Positions 18,788 to 27,967 of a DNA stretch of 64,000 bases are shown here, piece after piece; the first letter of the stretch is position 1; the number at the start of each line of letters is the position of its first letter. The DNA is from Flavobacterium sharifuzzamanii. GTDB lineage: Bacteria > Bacteroidota > Bacteroidia > Flavobacteriales > Flavobacteriaceae. The translations under genes were made by a program, and so were the position numbers. The stretch covers positions 186,001 to 250,000 of the forward strand of contig NZ_QJGZ01000035.1 in NCBI RefSeq assembly GCF_003254585.1, read 5' to 3'. The notes under the pieces were generated by a model. The model did not search any database and was not told where the DNA came from. It saw only the letters and a list, made by a program, of their open reading frames with translations.

Positions 18788-18851
18788 TCTCAAATTGAAT
18801 GAGTTATTCCCATCTTAAACAATATATTCTCAAGTTGAGTGAGATCTGACA
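18788..18851. repeat. Right transposon end with two TnsB-type sites
   Basis: Two near-identical sites, TCTCAAATTGAATGAG at 18788-18803 and TCTCAAGTTGAGTGAG at 18828-18843, precede the terminal GATCTGACA. They are 40 bp apart and are inverted copies of the left-end site at 667-682. comM resumes at 18852. Confidence 0.75.
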
Positions 18852-19466
18852 GCGTTTAACGCTTTCTTGTCCGCGTACGTCTGAAAAATCATGCTCAGGG
18901 AAATCGAGAGTTTTATAAAATTCAGCTCTTGTATCGATAACTATAGGTTGTAGCGTTCCTTTACCAGCGAAAAAATCAATGATTTCTTTTAAATTTTCAA
19001 CGCCATAAACATCCAAACCTGCTACAATTGCTGCTTCCTTCACGTTTTGAATCGGGAGAAAAAATCCTTTATAACCTTCTTCTTTGGCTTTTATAGCAAT
19101 TGGCAATGCTCCACGAATAGGCTGTAAACTTCCATCGAGGGAAAGTTCGCCCATAATAATATATCGTTCAATTTCTGGAGCTTTGATCTGATCTGAACCG
19201 ACTAGAATTCCCATAGCCAATGTCAAATCGTATGAAGAACCTTCTTTTCGAAGGTCGGCTGGCGCCATATTAACTGTAATTTTCTTTCCCGGAAAAGTAA
19301 ATCCGTTATTCTTTAAAGCAGCCGCAATTCTAAAACTGCTTTCTTTTATAGCATTATCTGGAAGTCCAACCAAATGATAACCAATTCCTTTATCCATATG
19401 AACCTCAACTGTAATCGTTGTGGCTTCCACTCCAAATACGGCACTTCCGTAAACTTTTACTAACAT
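18852..19466 (-). pseudogene. comM: comM/yifB 5' half, truncated by the Tn7-like element
   Basis: This is the first 205 codons of ComM/YifB: the N-terminal ChlI/Lon-like fold (MLVKVYGSAVFGVEA, VEVHMDKGIGYHLVGLPDNA, NMAPADLRKEGSSYDL) up to the start of the ATPase module (FSDVRGQESVKR). The transposon end follows at once; reading continues into the element for 15 codons and stops at 18804. The Walker A loop that should come next is absent from both halves. The start codon and 5' region look normal, so a short stable protein could still be made, but it would lack ATPase function. Confidence 0.9.
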
Positions 19467-19546
19467 AATTATTCTTTCATTAATAGTATTTAAAACTAAT
19501 GAAAAAATAATTAATTGTAAATATTTTATTACAAAATAATTTAATC

Positions 19547-20521
19547 CTAAAAAGGTAGCTGGATTTGATTTTTAATCTCTTCTACTATCCCACTCAAATC
19601 CAAACTATTCTCATGTGACCAAAGTTTACTTTCAATTTCATTGTTCAGAATACAATTTTGACATTCGATTATTTCATGAGAATATCCTTTTCCTAAAGCT
19701 GGTAAGGTAAAAGTGGCTTCTTTTTCTTCATTTATATATAAAGAATAACCATTGGCAATAAACCATGGAGCATTTAATTCTATTCTACCTTTTGTTCCTG
19801 AAATAATAGCTTTCATATCAGATTCAGAAACTATTGAAGCATTCAAAACTGATTGAGCGGTTTCATATTGCAAAATCATCGAAGTCTGCAGATCAATATC
19901 GTTTTTATGCCTGATCGCTTTTGCAGTAATTTCTTTTGGTTTTCCTAAAAGTATATAAGACAGAAATAAAGGGTAAACGCCAATATCAAACAAAGCTCCG
20001 CCACCCAATTCTTTATCAAAAAGTCTTTTATTTTCTGTTTCACTTCCGTGAAAGGCAAAATCGGCTTTTATGTAATTTACATCTCCAATTATTCCGTTGC
20101 CAATTTTCTGAAGAACATCTTGAACTGAAGGGATAAATCTTGTCCAAAAAGCTTCCATAAAGAATACATTATGTTTTTTAGACGCTTCTATCATTCTTTG
20201 TGCATCTTGATAAGATAAAGACATTGGCTTTTCACAAAGCACATGTTTACCTTTTTCTAATGCTTTTATAGACAATTCGGCATGCGAATTATGAGGAGTT
20301 GCAATATAGATGATTTCAACTTCTGAATCTTCAAAAAGCAAATCATAAGAATTGTACATTCTTAAAGCATTAAATTTCCCTCCAAATTCCTCAGCTTTAG
20401 CAAAATCTCTTGAAGCAACTGCTGTCAGCTCAGCGTTTTCAACCAATAATAAATCTGACGCAAATTGGCTTGCAATATTTCCCAATCCTACTATTCCCCA
20501 TTTAATTCTTCTATTTCCCAT
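19547..20521 (-). CDS. Gfo/Idh/MocA-family NAD(P)-dependent oxidoreductase
   Basis: This 324-aa enzyme has the N-terminal Rossmann fold (WGIVGLGNIASQFA) and the family signature HVLCEKPMSLS, in which the Lys helps catalysis. GGGALFDIGVYPL lies in the C-terminal substrate domain. Members oxidise or reduce sugars, inositols or related alcohols; the resemblance is strongest to dihydrodiol/xylose dehydrogenase-like members, but the substrate cannot be fixed from sequence. It stands alone with no sugar-use neighbours, and is not obviously linked to the transposon next door. Confidence 0.9.
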   Translation of the reverse strand: MGNRRIKWGIVGLGNIASQFASDLLLVENAELTAVASRDFAKAEEFGGKFNALRMYNSYDLLFEDSEVEIIYIATPHNSHAELSIKALEKGKHVLCEKPMSLSYQDAQRMIEASKKHNVFFMEAFWTRFIPSVQDVLQKIGNGIIGDVNYIKADFAFHGSETENKRLFDKELGGGALFDIGVYPLFLSYILLGKPKEITAKAIRHKNDIDLQTSMILQYETAQSVLNASIVSESDMKAIISGTKGRIELNAPWFIANGYSLYINEEKEATFTLPALGKGYSHEIIECQNCILNNEIESKLWSHENSLDLSGIVEEIKNQIQLPF

Positions 20522-20836
20522 TCTTATATTATAATCATCAAAATTGTTAAAAAGATTAAAAAATATCCTTTACAGCATGTATAGAGCATTTTTTAAACAA
20601 CAAATATCTATTATCCTACAAAAAATAGCAATCAATTACCCCAAAAATTATCAAAAATGGCAGTAAGTGAAAAAAAAATGTTGTCAAATTGTAAATTTTA
20701 AGTTTGTTTTAAGAATTTCATGCAAAATCATAGGGTGTAAATTTTAAATTTAACAAAAATAAAGCACATAACCCTATTTTTTTAGGGGGCATTAAATGAT
20801 TTTATACTTTTATAAAAAATTTAAAACTAAATAACT
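20522..20836. other. Divergent intergenic region between the oxidoreductase and amt
   Basis: About 315 bp of AT-rich DNA with promoters expected in both directions. A small hairpin (ACCCT, T-rich loop, AGGGG) lies near 20770-20790. TACTTTTA close to 20805 is one base off the TAnnTTTG consensus. I see no gene. Confidence 0.5.
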
Positions 20837-22153
20837 ATGCGAAAAATTATTTTAAGTGTGATTCTTATCACGATTTTGGTCCTAACCTTTATTTCGAACT
20901 TTATCATTGCAGACAACCCAATTCCTGCAGAAGCTGTAAAGTTTGATACAGGAGATACTGCTTGGATGATCGTTGCAACTGCTTTTGTATTGTTAATGAC
21001 ACCTGGATTAGGATTCTTCTACGGAGGTATGGTAGGTAAGAAGAACGTAATTAGTACTATGCTTCAAAGTTTTATGGCAATGGTAATTGTTACAATTTTA
21101 TGGGTTGTTGTTGCTTTTGGATTGGCTTTTGGTCCCACAATTGGAGGAATCATCGGAAATCCATCTTCGAATTTATTCTTTGAAGGTGTTGGAACTAGCA
21201 CTGCTTGGAGCCTTGCCCCAACGATTCCTTTTATGTTATTCGCATTATTTCAAGCAAAATTCGCCATCATTACACCTGCTTTAATTACTGGTGCTTTTGC
21301 AGAACGTATTCGTTTCTGGGCTTATTTATTATTCATGGTTTTATTCATAATCCTTATATATGCTCCATTATGCCACATGACTTGGCATCCTGATGGATAT
21401 TTCTTCAAAATGGGAGTTCTTGATTTTGCTGGAGGAACTGTAGTTCACATGAGCGCTGGATGGGCGGCATTGGCTGGAGCCATCTTCTTAGGAAAAAGAA
21501 AAGTTCAAAAAGTTAATCCTGCAAGAATTACTTATGTATTATTAGGAACTGGTTTACTTTGGTTCGGATGGTTTGGTTTCAATGCTGGATCTGCATTAGG
21601 AGCAAATGGTCTTGCTACTCAAGCTTTAGGAACAACTACTGTTGCTGCTGCAGCTGCTGCAATGGCTTGGGTTTTCCTTGATAAAATCTTAGGACATAAA
21701 TTATCTGCTCTTGGAGCTTGTATCGGAGCTGTTGTAGGTCTTGTTGCTATTACGCCTGCTGCTGGTTTCGTAAGTATTCCTCACGCAATCTTTATTGGTT
21801 TATTCTCTGCAATTGTAAGTAACATTGTAGTGAGCAAATTCCCTAAAGGAAAAATCGATGATGCTCTTGATGTATTTGCTTGTCATGGTGTTGGTGGTAT
21901 GGTAGGTATGCTTTTAACTGGTGTTTTCGCTTCAAAAGCTATCAATCCAGCCGTTGGAGATAATCAAGGTTTAATCTTCGGAACTCCAACTTTATTCATC
22001 AACCAATTAACTGCTCTTGTTGTGGTTTCAATCTTTGCTTTTGTTGCTTCTTATGCATTGTTTTTCATCGTAAACAAAATTACTCCGCTGAGAGTTACAG
22101 AAGAAAAAGAAGAATTAGGATTAGACATCTCTCAACACGGAGAATTCTTATAA
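20837..22153 (+). CDS. amt: Ammonium transporter (Amt family)
   Basis: This 438-aa inner-membrane channel moves ammonium/ammonia into the cell. The sequence has about 11 hydrophobic spans after a first, signal-like segment. The family landmarks are present: an Asp-Phe recruitment site (VLDFAGGTVVHMSAG) whose His is the first of the pore pair, and DVFACHGVGGMVG with the second His. No glnK/glnB gene, its usual partner, is beside it. A strong terminator follows. Confidence 0.95.
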   Translation: MRKIILSVILITILVLTFISNFIIADNPIPAEAVKFDTGDTAWMIVATAFVLLMTPGLGFFYGGMVGKKNVISTMLQSFMAMVIVTILWVVVAFGLAFGPTIGGIIGNPSSNLFFEGVGTSTAWSLAPTIPFMLFALFQAKFAIITPALITGAFAERIRFWAYLLFMVLFIILIYAPLCHMTWHPDGYFFKMGVLDFAGGTVVHMSAGWAALAGAIFLGKRKVQKVNPARITYVLLGTGLLWFGWFGFNAGSALGANGLATQALGTTTVAAAAAAMAWVFLDKILGHKLSALGACIGAVVGLVAITPAAGFVSIPHAIFIGLFSAIVSNIVVSKFPKGKIDDALDVFACHGVGGMVGMLLTGVFASKAINPAVGDNQGLIFGTPTLFINQLTALVVVSIFAFVASYALFFIVNKITPLRVTEEKEELGLDISQHGEFL

Positions 22154-22187
22154 GAACAAATTCCCTTTCTCACATTACTTGATAATT

Positions 22188-22224
22188 AAAAAAGCACTCT
22201 AAATTTGACTTAGAGTGCTTTTTG
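22188..22224 (+). terminator. Intrinsic terminator after amt
   Basis: The stem AAGCACTCTAA/TTAGAGTGCTT carries an A run before it and a T run after it, so it can serve both amt and the converging dsbD. Confidence 0.85.
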
Positions 22225-22317
22225 CTTTTTGAATTAAATCCCTTTTATATTTTAGATTTTAGAATGTAGATTTTAGATTTCTGAATATCCTCTTGCTTCT
22301 ATTATCTTTTCTCTTAA

Positions 22318-24399
22318 TTACTTAAAATTCGAAATTCCTTCTTTTAGCCATTGCAAATATTCTTCTGTACTCACGTAACTAATTGTTGGTTTTGTGCTGT
22401 TCAAATTATTCCCTTCTAAATCTGTAATTACATACAAAGGTTGTGTATTGGTTTTATATTTAGAAATCATAAAATCTGTCCATTTATCTCCAACCGTAAT
22501 AATTTTATCTCCTGCTTCAGTTGTAAATTGTTCTTCTTTAGGCAATTCACGTTTATCATCAACATAAAGCGAAATCAAAACCACATCATTTTTAAGAATT
22601 GGCAAAACTGAAGGATCAGACCAAACATTGTTTTCCATTTTTCTGCAGTTCACGCAAGCATAACCAGTAAAATCAAGCATAATTGGCTTATTGATTTCTT
22701 TTGCATAGGCTAAACCATCTTCATAATCATGGAAAACCATAATTCCGTGTGGCCCCAATTCTGCTCCTTCCGGCATACCTTTTATAGATTCTGCAGAAAC
22801 CGCTCCGTTTCCTGAACCCCCTACTCCAAACGGACTTTCACTATACTGTGGAGGTGGTGGAAATGCACTGATTAATTTTAAAGGCGCTCCCCAAAGCCCT
22901 GGAATTAGATACATTGTAAACACAAATGTCAATAATCCTAAATACAATCTTCCTACAGAAATATGATTGGTCGGACTATCGTGAGGCAATGTAATTTTTC
23001 CGAATAAATATAAAGTCAAAGCACCAAAAATAGCAATCCAAATAGCGATAAATACTTCTCTTTCTAAGAAATGCAATTGTAAAACTAAATCGGCATTTGA
23101 TAAAAATTTGAAAGCCAAAGCCAGCTCTAAAAACCCTAAAACTACTTTTACAGTATTTAGCCATCCTCCAGATTTTGGCAGAGAGTTTAACCATCCTGGG
23201 AACATTGCAAATAACATAAACGGAAGTGCTAATGCCATAGAAAATCCTAACATTCCAACAATTGGAGCAATTCCTCCATTTGAAGCCGCTTCAACCAATA
23301 AGGTTCCAACAATTGGTCCTGTACAAGAGAATGACACAATTGCCAAGGCTAAAGCCATGAACAATATTCCGATTAAACCACCTTTATCTGCTTGCTGATC
23401 TGCCTTATTTGCCCATGAATTTGGAAGCATAATTTCGAAAGCTCCCAAAAATGAAGTAGCAAAAATGACCAAAATCACAAAGAAAATCAGGTTAAACCAA
23501 ACATCGGTTGATAATGCGTTTAGAGCATCTGCACCAAATATTTTAGTTACAATAAGACCTAAAATAACATAAATGGCAATGATCGAAAATCCATAAATAA
23601 TCGCATTTCTAATTCCTTTTGCACGGCTTTTACTTTGTTTTGTAAAGAAACTTACCGTCATCGGGATCATTGGAAAAACACAAGGCGTTAACAATGCCGC
23701 AAATCCTGATAAAAAAGCAATAAAAAAGATTGACCATAAACTTCTCGAAGGCGCTGGTGCAGGAATTTCTTCTTTAGCAGTTTCAGCTGTTTTTTCTACT
23801 TTTGGCTGCGTAGCTTCTTCTTTTTTAACGGTATCAACAGCCAAACCAACAACTTTTGTTTCGTCTAATTTAGCTTCTGCGACAACTGGAACTTCGTCCA
23901 TTTTAAAAGTCGAAGGCACAGCAATTGAGAATTTTTTGCTCGAATTGATGCAAACTTCTTTACAAACCTGAAAATCAAAATCTACATCAACCGTTTTTAA
24001 ATTTGGGTTAATGATTTTTATCTCTTGTTCAATATGCGCTTTACCCTCAAAGAAAGTTTCATCTACACCGAAAACATCGTTGAAAGCGGTTCTAGTTTTA
24101 CCTTCTTTTGCTTTTCCAACTAACTCGTAATTTCCTTTTTGGTTTTTAAACGAAATTTCCAAAGCAAGCGGTCCGCCATCTGGTGTAAACTGAGAGTACA
24201 TATGCCAGTCTTTTTCGATTGTTCCATCAAAAATTAGAATAACCTTGTCTCCTTTTTTCTCCATTTTAGAAGTCCATTTTACCGGTTCTAATATTTGAGC
24301 GTTACTTGCTAATGCAAAAAAGAAAAAGAGCAAAAAAGCAGTTATTTTATTCCAGATACTTTTCGAAATTATCGACTGATGGGCTTGAGTAAAGTTCAT
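22318..24399 (-). CDS. dsbD: Thiol:disulfide interchange protein DsbD
   Basis: DsbD carries electrons from cytoplasmic thioredoxin across the inner membrane to periplasmic thiol proteins. The 693-aa protein has all three parts: a signal segment and N-terminal periplasmic domain with its Cys pair (FQVCKEVCI), a polytopic membrane domain with the two embedded cysteines (LLTPCVFPM and SFSCTGPIVG), and a C-terminal thioredoxin-like domain with YACVNCRK. The length is somewhat above the usual 570-600 aa because of longer linkers. It starts one base before the tilS stop, so both are probably on one transcript. Confidence 0.92.
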   Translation of the reverse strand: MNFTQAHQSIISKSIWNKITAFLLFFFFALASNAQILEPVKWTSKMEKKGDKVILIFDGTIEKDWHMYSQFTPDGGPLALEISFKNQKGNYELVGKAKEGKTRTAFNDVFGVDETFFEGKAHIEQEIKIINPNLKTVDVDFDFQVCKEVCINSSKKFSIAVPSTFKMDEVPVVAEAKLDETKVVGLAVDTVKKEEATQPKVEKTAETAKEEIPAPAPSRSLWSIFFIAFLSGFAALLTPCVFPMIPMTVSFFTKQSKSRAKGIRNAIIYGFSIIAIYVILGLIVTKIFGADALNALSTDVWFNLIFFVILVIFATSFLGAFEIMLPNSWANKADQQADKGGLIGILFMALALAIVSFSCTGPIVGTLLVEAASNGGIAPIVGMLGFSMALALPFMLFAMFPGWLNSLPKSGGWLNTVKVVLGFLELALAFKFLSNADLVLQLHFLEREVFIAIWIAIFGALTLYLFGKITLPHDSPTNHISVGRLYLGLLTFVFTMYLIPGLWGAPLKLISAFPPPPQYSESPFGVGGSGNGAVSAESIKGMPEGAELGPHGIMVFHDYEDGLAYAKEINKPIMLDFTGYACVNCRKMENNVWSDPSVLPILKNDVVLISLYVDDKRELPKEEQFTTEAGDKIITVGDKWTDFMISKYKTNTQPLYVITDLEGNNLNSTKPTISYVSTEEYLQWLKEGISNFK

Positions 24400-25709
24400 T
24401 ATTGCAATTCTATTTTTAGTATTTTATTTGTGGCTTTTTCTATTTTAAAACGTTCGTCCTGTCTCATTCCGACAACCCAGACTATTTGATCGTCTGAGCA
24501 TAAAATCCAAGTTTTCTCCTTTTCTATCAAGGATAGCTTTTCATCTTTAAAAAGTTTGCTTACTTTTTTCGATTTTCCATGCATTCCAAACGGCTGAAAA
24601 ACATCTCCTTCTTTCCATTTACGTAATATCAAAGGGTAACGGATTTTATCGGAATCGACAAATATAACTTTATTTGAGCCGAATGTTGTGTGACCTACGT
24701 TACAAAGACTCATTTTTAAGGGAAAATTAACTTCTGTATCGCTTTCGCCGATTTCATATTCGTCTTTTTCTGATGTTTCAAAAAACGGACTTAAAATGAG
24801 TGTTTCTCTATTCTTCAACAATCTAAACTCCTCTGAAAGAACTTGTTTTCCAGATTGGCTTTCTATTAAATCATAAATATCATTCCAAGCAGAAAAACCA
24901 AATTCTTTCAGCCATTGATACAAATACGATTTATAATTTGGAAGTTTTTTAAGCTGATTTAAATCAAAATGAATATCATCACCTTCTTCTTTTGCTACTT
25001 GCTGATAAACGATAATCGATGCATCTTCAACCATTTCTTTTGATTCTTGAAGAAAAGATTGCGTTTTCTGAAAAGCATCCAAAAAATTCGGATTGATTTC
25101 TTTTAAAACCGGAACTAAATTATGACGAATTTTATTTCTGAGATATTTTGTCGAGGCATTACTGCTATCTTCTCTCCATTCTATGTTATTTTCCTCTGCG
25201 TATTTCAAGATTTCTTCTCTTGAAAAGGGCAACAACGGACGAATAATTTTATCGTTTTGTTCTGGAATTCCAGTTAAGCCTTCTAAACCTGTTCCGCGCG
25301 TTAAGTTGATGATAAAAGTTTCTAGATTATCATCGGCGTGATGTGCAGTCAGAATATAATCGAAAGCTTCTTCTTCTAATAATTCATAAAACCAGCTATA
25401 ACGCAGTTCCCTTGCTGCAACTTGCGTAGAAAGTTTGTAGTCTTTAGCGAAAGCTTCTGTATCAAAATGAGTTGTAAAAATCGGGATATTATTCTGATCG
25501 CAATAGTTCTGAATAAATTCCTGATCTCCAAAACTTTCTAATCCGCGAAGTTGAAAATTACAATGTAAAACGGCAATTTCATAAGACAATTGATTCATTA
25601 AATGCAACAAAACCATACTGTCAAGTCCGCCACTTACAGCCAGAAAAAGCTTTTTTTCGGCTAAAAAGGGAAATCTTGAAACGATATGATTTTGAAATTT
25701 TGAAAACAT
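24399..25709 (-). CDS. tilS: tRNA(Ile)-lysidine synthetase
   Basis: TilS converts C34 of the CAU-anticodon tRNA-Ile to lysidine, which is essential for reading AUA. The 436-aa enzyme has the PP-loop ATP site AVSGGLDSMVLLH near residue 25, LTAHHADDNLETFI and the basic C-terminal TilS domain (LRKWKEGDVFQPFGMHG). It is the upstream gene of the pair with dsbD; the stop and start share one base. Confidence 0.95.
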   Translation of the reverse strand: MFSKFQNHIVSRFPFLAEKKLFLAVSGGLDSMVLLHLMNQLSYEIAVLHCNFQLRGLESFGDQEFIQNYCDQNNIPIFTTHFDTEAFAKDYKLSTQVAARELRYSWFYELLEEEAFDYILTAHHADDNLETFIINLTRGTGLEGLTGIPEQNDKIIRPLLPFSREEILKYAEENNIEWREDSSNASTKYLRNKIRHNLVPVLKEINPNFLDAFQKTQSFLQESKEMVEDASIIVYQQVAKEEGDDIHFDLNQLKKLPNYKSYLYQWLKEFGFSAWNDIYDLIESQSGKQVLSEEFRLLKNRETLILSPFFETSEKDEYEIGESDTEVNFPLKMSLCNVGHTTFGSNKVIFVDSDKIRYPLILRKWKEGDVFQPFGMHGKSKKVSKLFKDEKLSLIEKEKTWILCSDDQIVWVVGMRQDERFKIEKATNKILKIELQ

Positions 25710-25773
25710 CTGATAAAAGTAAAAAATTAAATTCGATCTATTTTTAAACGAAATGTTAAGCGTTGTTTTTTTC

Positions 25774-25941
25774 TGCCACGAATTACACGAATTTGCTCGA
25801 ATTATTTTTTTGCCTCTCCCGATAGCTATCGGGATAAAAAGATTTACACAGATTTTTTTTAATCATTTTAATCCTTTAATCTGTGGCTATTTTTTAAGCG
25901 AATTGAAGAAAAAATTAGTGGAAATTAGTGTAATTCGTGGC
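25774..25941. repeat. Dispersed intergenic palindrome family
   Basis: The gap between tilS and pabB is filled by an inverted repeat. GCCACGAATTACAC opens it and GTGTAATTCGTGGC closes it, with the 18-bp palindrome TCCCGATAGCTATCGGGA (25817-25834) and an ACACAGATT/AATCTGTGG pair inside. Related copies occur at 40139-40450 and 47789-47926, and the 18-mer recurs at 31164-31181. Confidence 0.75.
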
Positions 25942-25947
25942 TGAAAA

Positions 25948-27234
25948 TTACTGCAAAACTTCGTGCATTGCCTTTGCCTTTAGCAAACATTCTTCGTATT
26001 CTTTTTCTGGAATTGAAAGCGATGTTATAGCGCTTCCAACCGAGAAAGAAACATATTTATTTTCCTCATTGTATAAAATACTTCGGATTACGACGTTGAA
26101 ATCAAAATCGCCTTCAGGAGTAAAATAACCAACCGCACCGCTATATAATCCTCTTTTTGTTTCTTCTATTTTTTCGACAATTTCCATTACTGAAATTTTT
26201 GGTGCACCAGTCATGCTCCCCATAGGAAAAGTCGTTTTCAAAACATCTATAGCCGAAAATTTTGAATCTAATTTTGAAGTGATCGTCGAAATCATCTGAT
26301 GCACTTGGAGAAACGAATAAATTCCGCAAAGTTCTGCAACCTCAACCGAGCCTTTCTGCGCTGTATGCGATAAATCATTACGAACTAAATCGGTTATCAT
26401 GATATTTTCAGCTCGCTCTTTGGCGTCAGAAACTAAAATATTTTTTGATTCTTCATCTTGAATCAGATCTGTAAAACGTTTTGAAGTTCCTTTGATTGGT
26501 TGTGAAATAATCTTATCTCCCACTTTTTTCAAGTAGCGTTCTGGCGAGGCAGAAAGCAGATATTGCTTATAATTTTTAAAGAAAACCGAAAAAGGTGCTT
26601 GCGAAATCTCATTAAGTTTCTGAAATTTTTCTAACGGATTTATAATTGCATTTTTAGCATAAAATTCCATACAGAAATTGGCTTCGTACATATCCCCAAT
26701 ATGAATATGATGAAGCATTTGATTCACTTTTTCAACATATAATTCTTTCGAAATTCGTTGCTGTATGATTATCGTTTCTTGACTTTCGACTTTTGACTTT
26801 TGGCTTTCGACTATCTCATTAAAATCTTCTTCAAGCTCATCATCGCAAAGCATTAAATACTGAATTTCGAGTTCATTGCCTTTTAGTATAAAAACTTTTT
26901 TAGGCTGAAAGAAAAATAAATCGGGAAAATTTAAACCATCAAAATTATTAGATTGAAGATTTTCAATATCATTTTTTAGATCATAAGAAAGATATCCAAA
27001 AAGCCAATCTTTCGTGTTTTGCTGATATTGTTTTAAATCTTCAAAAGCATTGTAATAATCTGTTTTTAAAGACGTAAAAGCATCAACTGCCAATATGCAG
27101 TCAAAACTTGAATACTGCTGCGGATAAGAATTACTGTCTAAAAAAACGACTTCGCGAAATTGCTGCGCCCAACTTAAAAGCTGTTCCTTAAACAGTCTCG
27201 AATTGGCAATATTTTTACGGATGGAAACTCTCAA
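25948..27234 (-). CDS. pabB: Aminodeoxychorismate synthase component I
   Basis: PabB converts chorismate plus ammonia to aminodeoxychorismate for folate synthesis. The 428-aa chorismate-binding enzyme has the PIKGTSKR motif, whose Lys is typical of PabB (anthranilate synthase has Ala there). It also has DLVRNDL, PMGSMTGAPK and YSGAVGYFT. The amidotransferase partner (PabA) is not adjacent. The last 80 residues match the family end. It is transcribed toward the repeat-filled gap. Confidence 0.9.
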   Translation of the reverse strand: MRVSIRKNIANSRLFKEQLLSWAQQFREVVFLDSNSYPQQYSSFDCILAVDAFTSLKTDYYNAFEDLKQYQQNTKDWLFGYLSYDLKNDIENLQSNNFDGLNFPDLFFFQPKKVFILKGNELEIQYLMLCDDELEEDFNEIVESQKSKVESQETIIIQQRISKELYVEKVNQMLHHIHIGDMYEANFCMEFYAKNAIINPLEKFQKLNEISQAPFSVFFKNYKQYLLSASPERYLKKVGDKIISQPIKGTSKRFTDLIQDEESKNILVSDAKERAENIMITDLVRNDLSHTAQKGSVEVAELCGIYSFLQVHQMISTITSKLDSKFSAIDVLKTTFPMGSMTGAPKISVMEIVEKIEETKRGLYSGAVGYFTPEGDFDFNVVIRSILYNEENKYVSFSVGSAITSLSIPEKEYEECLLKAKAMHEVLQ

Positions 27235-27534
27235 AAATGGTAATTTTAAAGGTCAAAATTACGACAAAATTATTTCATTAGAAGAAAACAAAAAAATATT
27301 CAAAATGATTTGGATTACATTGCAAAACTGTTAAAAAGACATTCATTTTATAAGAAAAAATTCGTTATATTTGATATTCAATTAGATTAATCCAAAAACA
27401 GTATTGATTTGATTATAGAATCCTTAAAAAAGAACCTTAAAAAAAAATATTTTATGATTCTCTTTTAGGCTTTTAGATTGCATTTCTTCCAATAACTTAA
27501 TTAATTTTTTAACCTTAAAAAAATCCTAAGTATT
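27235..27534. other. Divergent intergenic region between pabB and the DoxX gene
   Basis: 300 bp of AT-rich DNA. TATATTTG at 27366-27373 matches the Bacteroidota -7 consensus for the rightward gene, giving a leader of about 150 bases. No small gene is visible. Confidence 0.5.
27366..27373 (+). promoter_or_regulatory. TAnnTTTG promoter element upstream of the DoxX gene
   Basis: TATATTTG is an exact match to the -7 element. The -33 region is A/T-rich without a clean TTTG. Confidence 0.4.
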
Positions 27535-27909
27535 ATGAAAATTGCCACAATTATTGTCCGCGTTTTAATTGGCCTTTTGCTGCTGTTCGCCTCTATCAGT
27601 TATTTTTTCCATCTAATGCCTGAGCCTGAAACTACAGGGAATTTTAAAGCATTTAATGTAGGTTTAATGGCCTCGACGTATTTAATGCCACTGGCAAAAT
27701 CTATCGAGTTATTGTGTGGTATTGCATTTGTATCTGGGCGTTATGTAACTTTAGCAAACATTTTGATCTTACCGATTACGGTAAATATTTTGTTTATCAA
27801 TTATTTCCTTACTCCAGATGGTCTGCCAATTGCAGCTCTTCTTTTTCTAGGAAACCTATTCTTGATTTACAGATACTGGGATAATTACAAAAGTGTTTTT
27901 ACTGCATAA
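27535..27909 (+). CDS. DoxX-like small membrane protein
   Basis: This 124-aa protein has four predicted membrane helices, with the DoxX-type order: IIVRVLIGLLLLFASI first, then the EL-CGI segment (IELLCGIAFVSGRYV) in the third. Family members are linked to redox balance at the membrane, but a precise reaction is not established. The gene stands alone and converges on the lipocalin gene with a shared terminator. Confidence 0.8.
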   Translation: MKIATIIVRVLIGLLLLFASISYFFHLMPEPETTGNFKAFNVGLMASTYLMPLAKSIELLCGIAFVSGRYVTLANILILPITVNILFINYFLTPDGLPIAALLFLGNLFLIYRYWDNYKSVFTA

Positions 27910-27928
27910 GTATTTTTCAAATCGAAAT

Positions 27929-27964
27929 AAAAAAGTCCGTCAATGTTATCTGACGGACTTTTTA
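27929..27964. terminator. Bidirectional terminator
   Basis: The stem AAAGTCCGTCA/TGACGGACTTT is flanked by A and T runs between two converging genes. Confidence 0.9.
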
Positions 27965-27967
27965 TTT

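Larger units (their letters stand above)
626..18851. mobile_element. Tn7-like transposon inserted in comM, 18.2 kb, with probable defence cargo
   Basis: The ends were placed where comM homology stops on each side. Both ends read TGT inward, as in Tn7 and its relatives. Related 16-bp sites of the form CTCAyTCAAnTTGAGA occur near the termini: 667-682 at the left, and 18788-18803 and 18828-18843 (reverse orientation) at the right. A weaker copy at 634-649 starts eight bases from the left tip, the same offset as the outermost right-end site. The left arm carries tnsA, tnsB, tnsC and tniQ. The rest is cargo: a possible tnsE, IS3-type genes, a resolvase, a five-gene operon and an orphan antitoxin. 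comM is a known insertion hot spot for Tn7-related elements such as Tn6022/AbaR in Acinetobacter. The five bases flanking the ends differ (ATAAC against GCGTT), so no target duplication is seen. Confidence 0.88.

Noticed and set aside
25774..25941. Possible CRISPR-like repeats in chromosomal gaps
   Set aside because: The repeats are palindromic modules without regular spacing or unique spacers, and no cas genes are present; the Cas2-like 84-aa protein stands alone.
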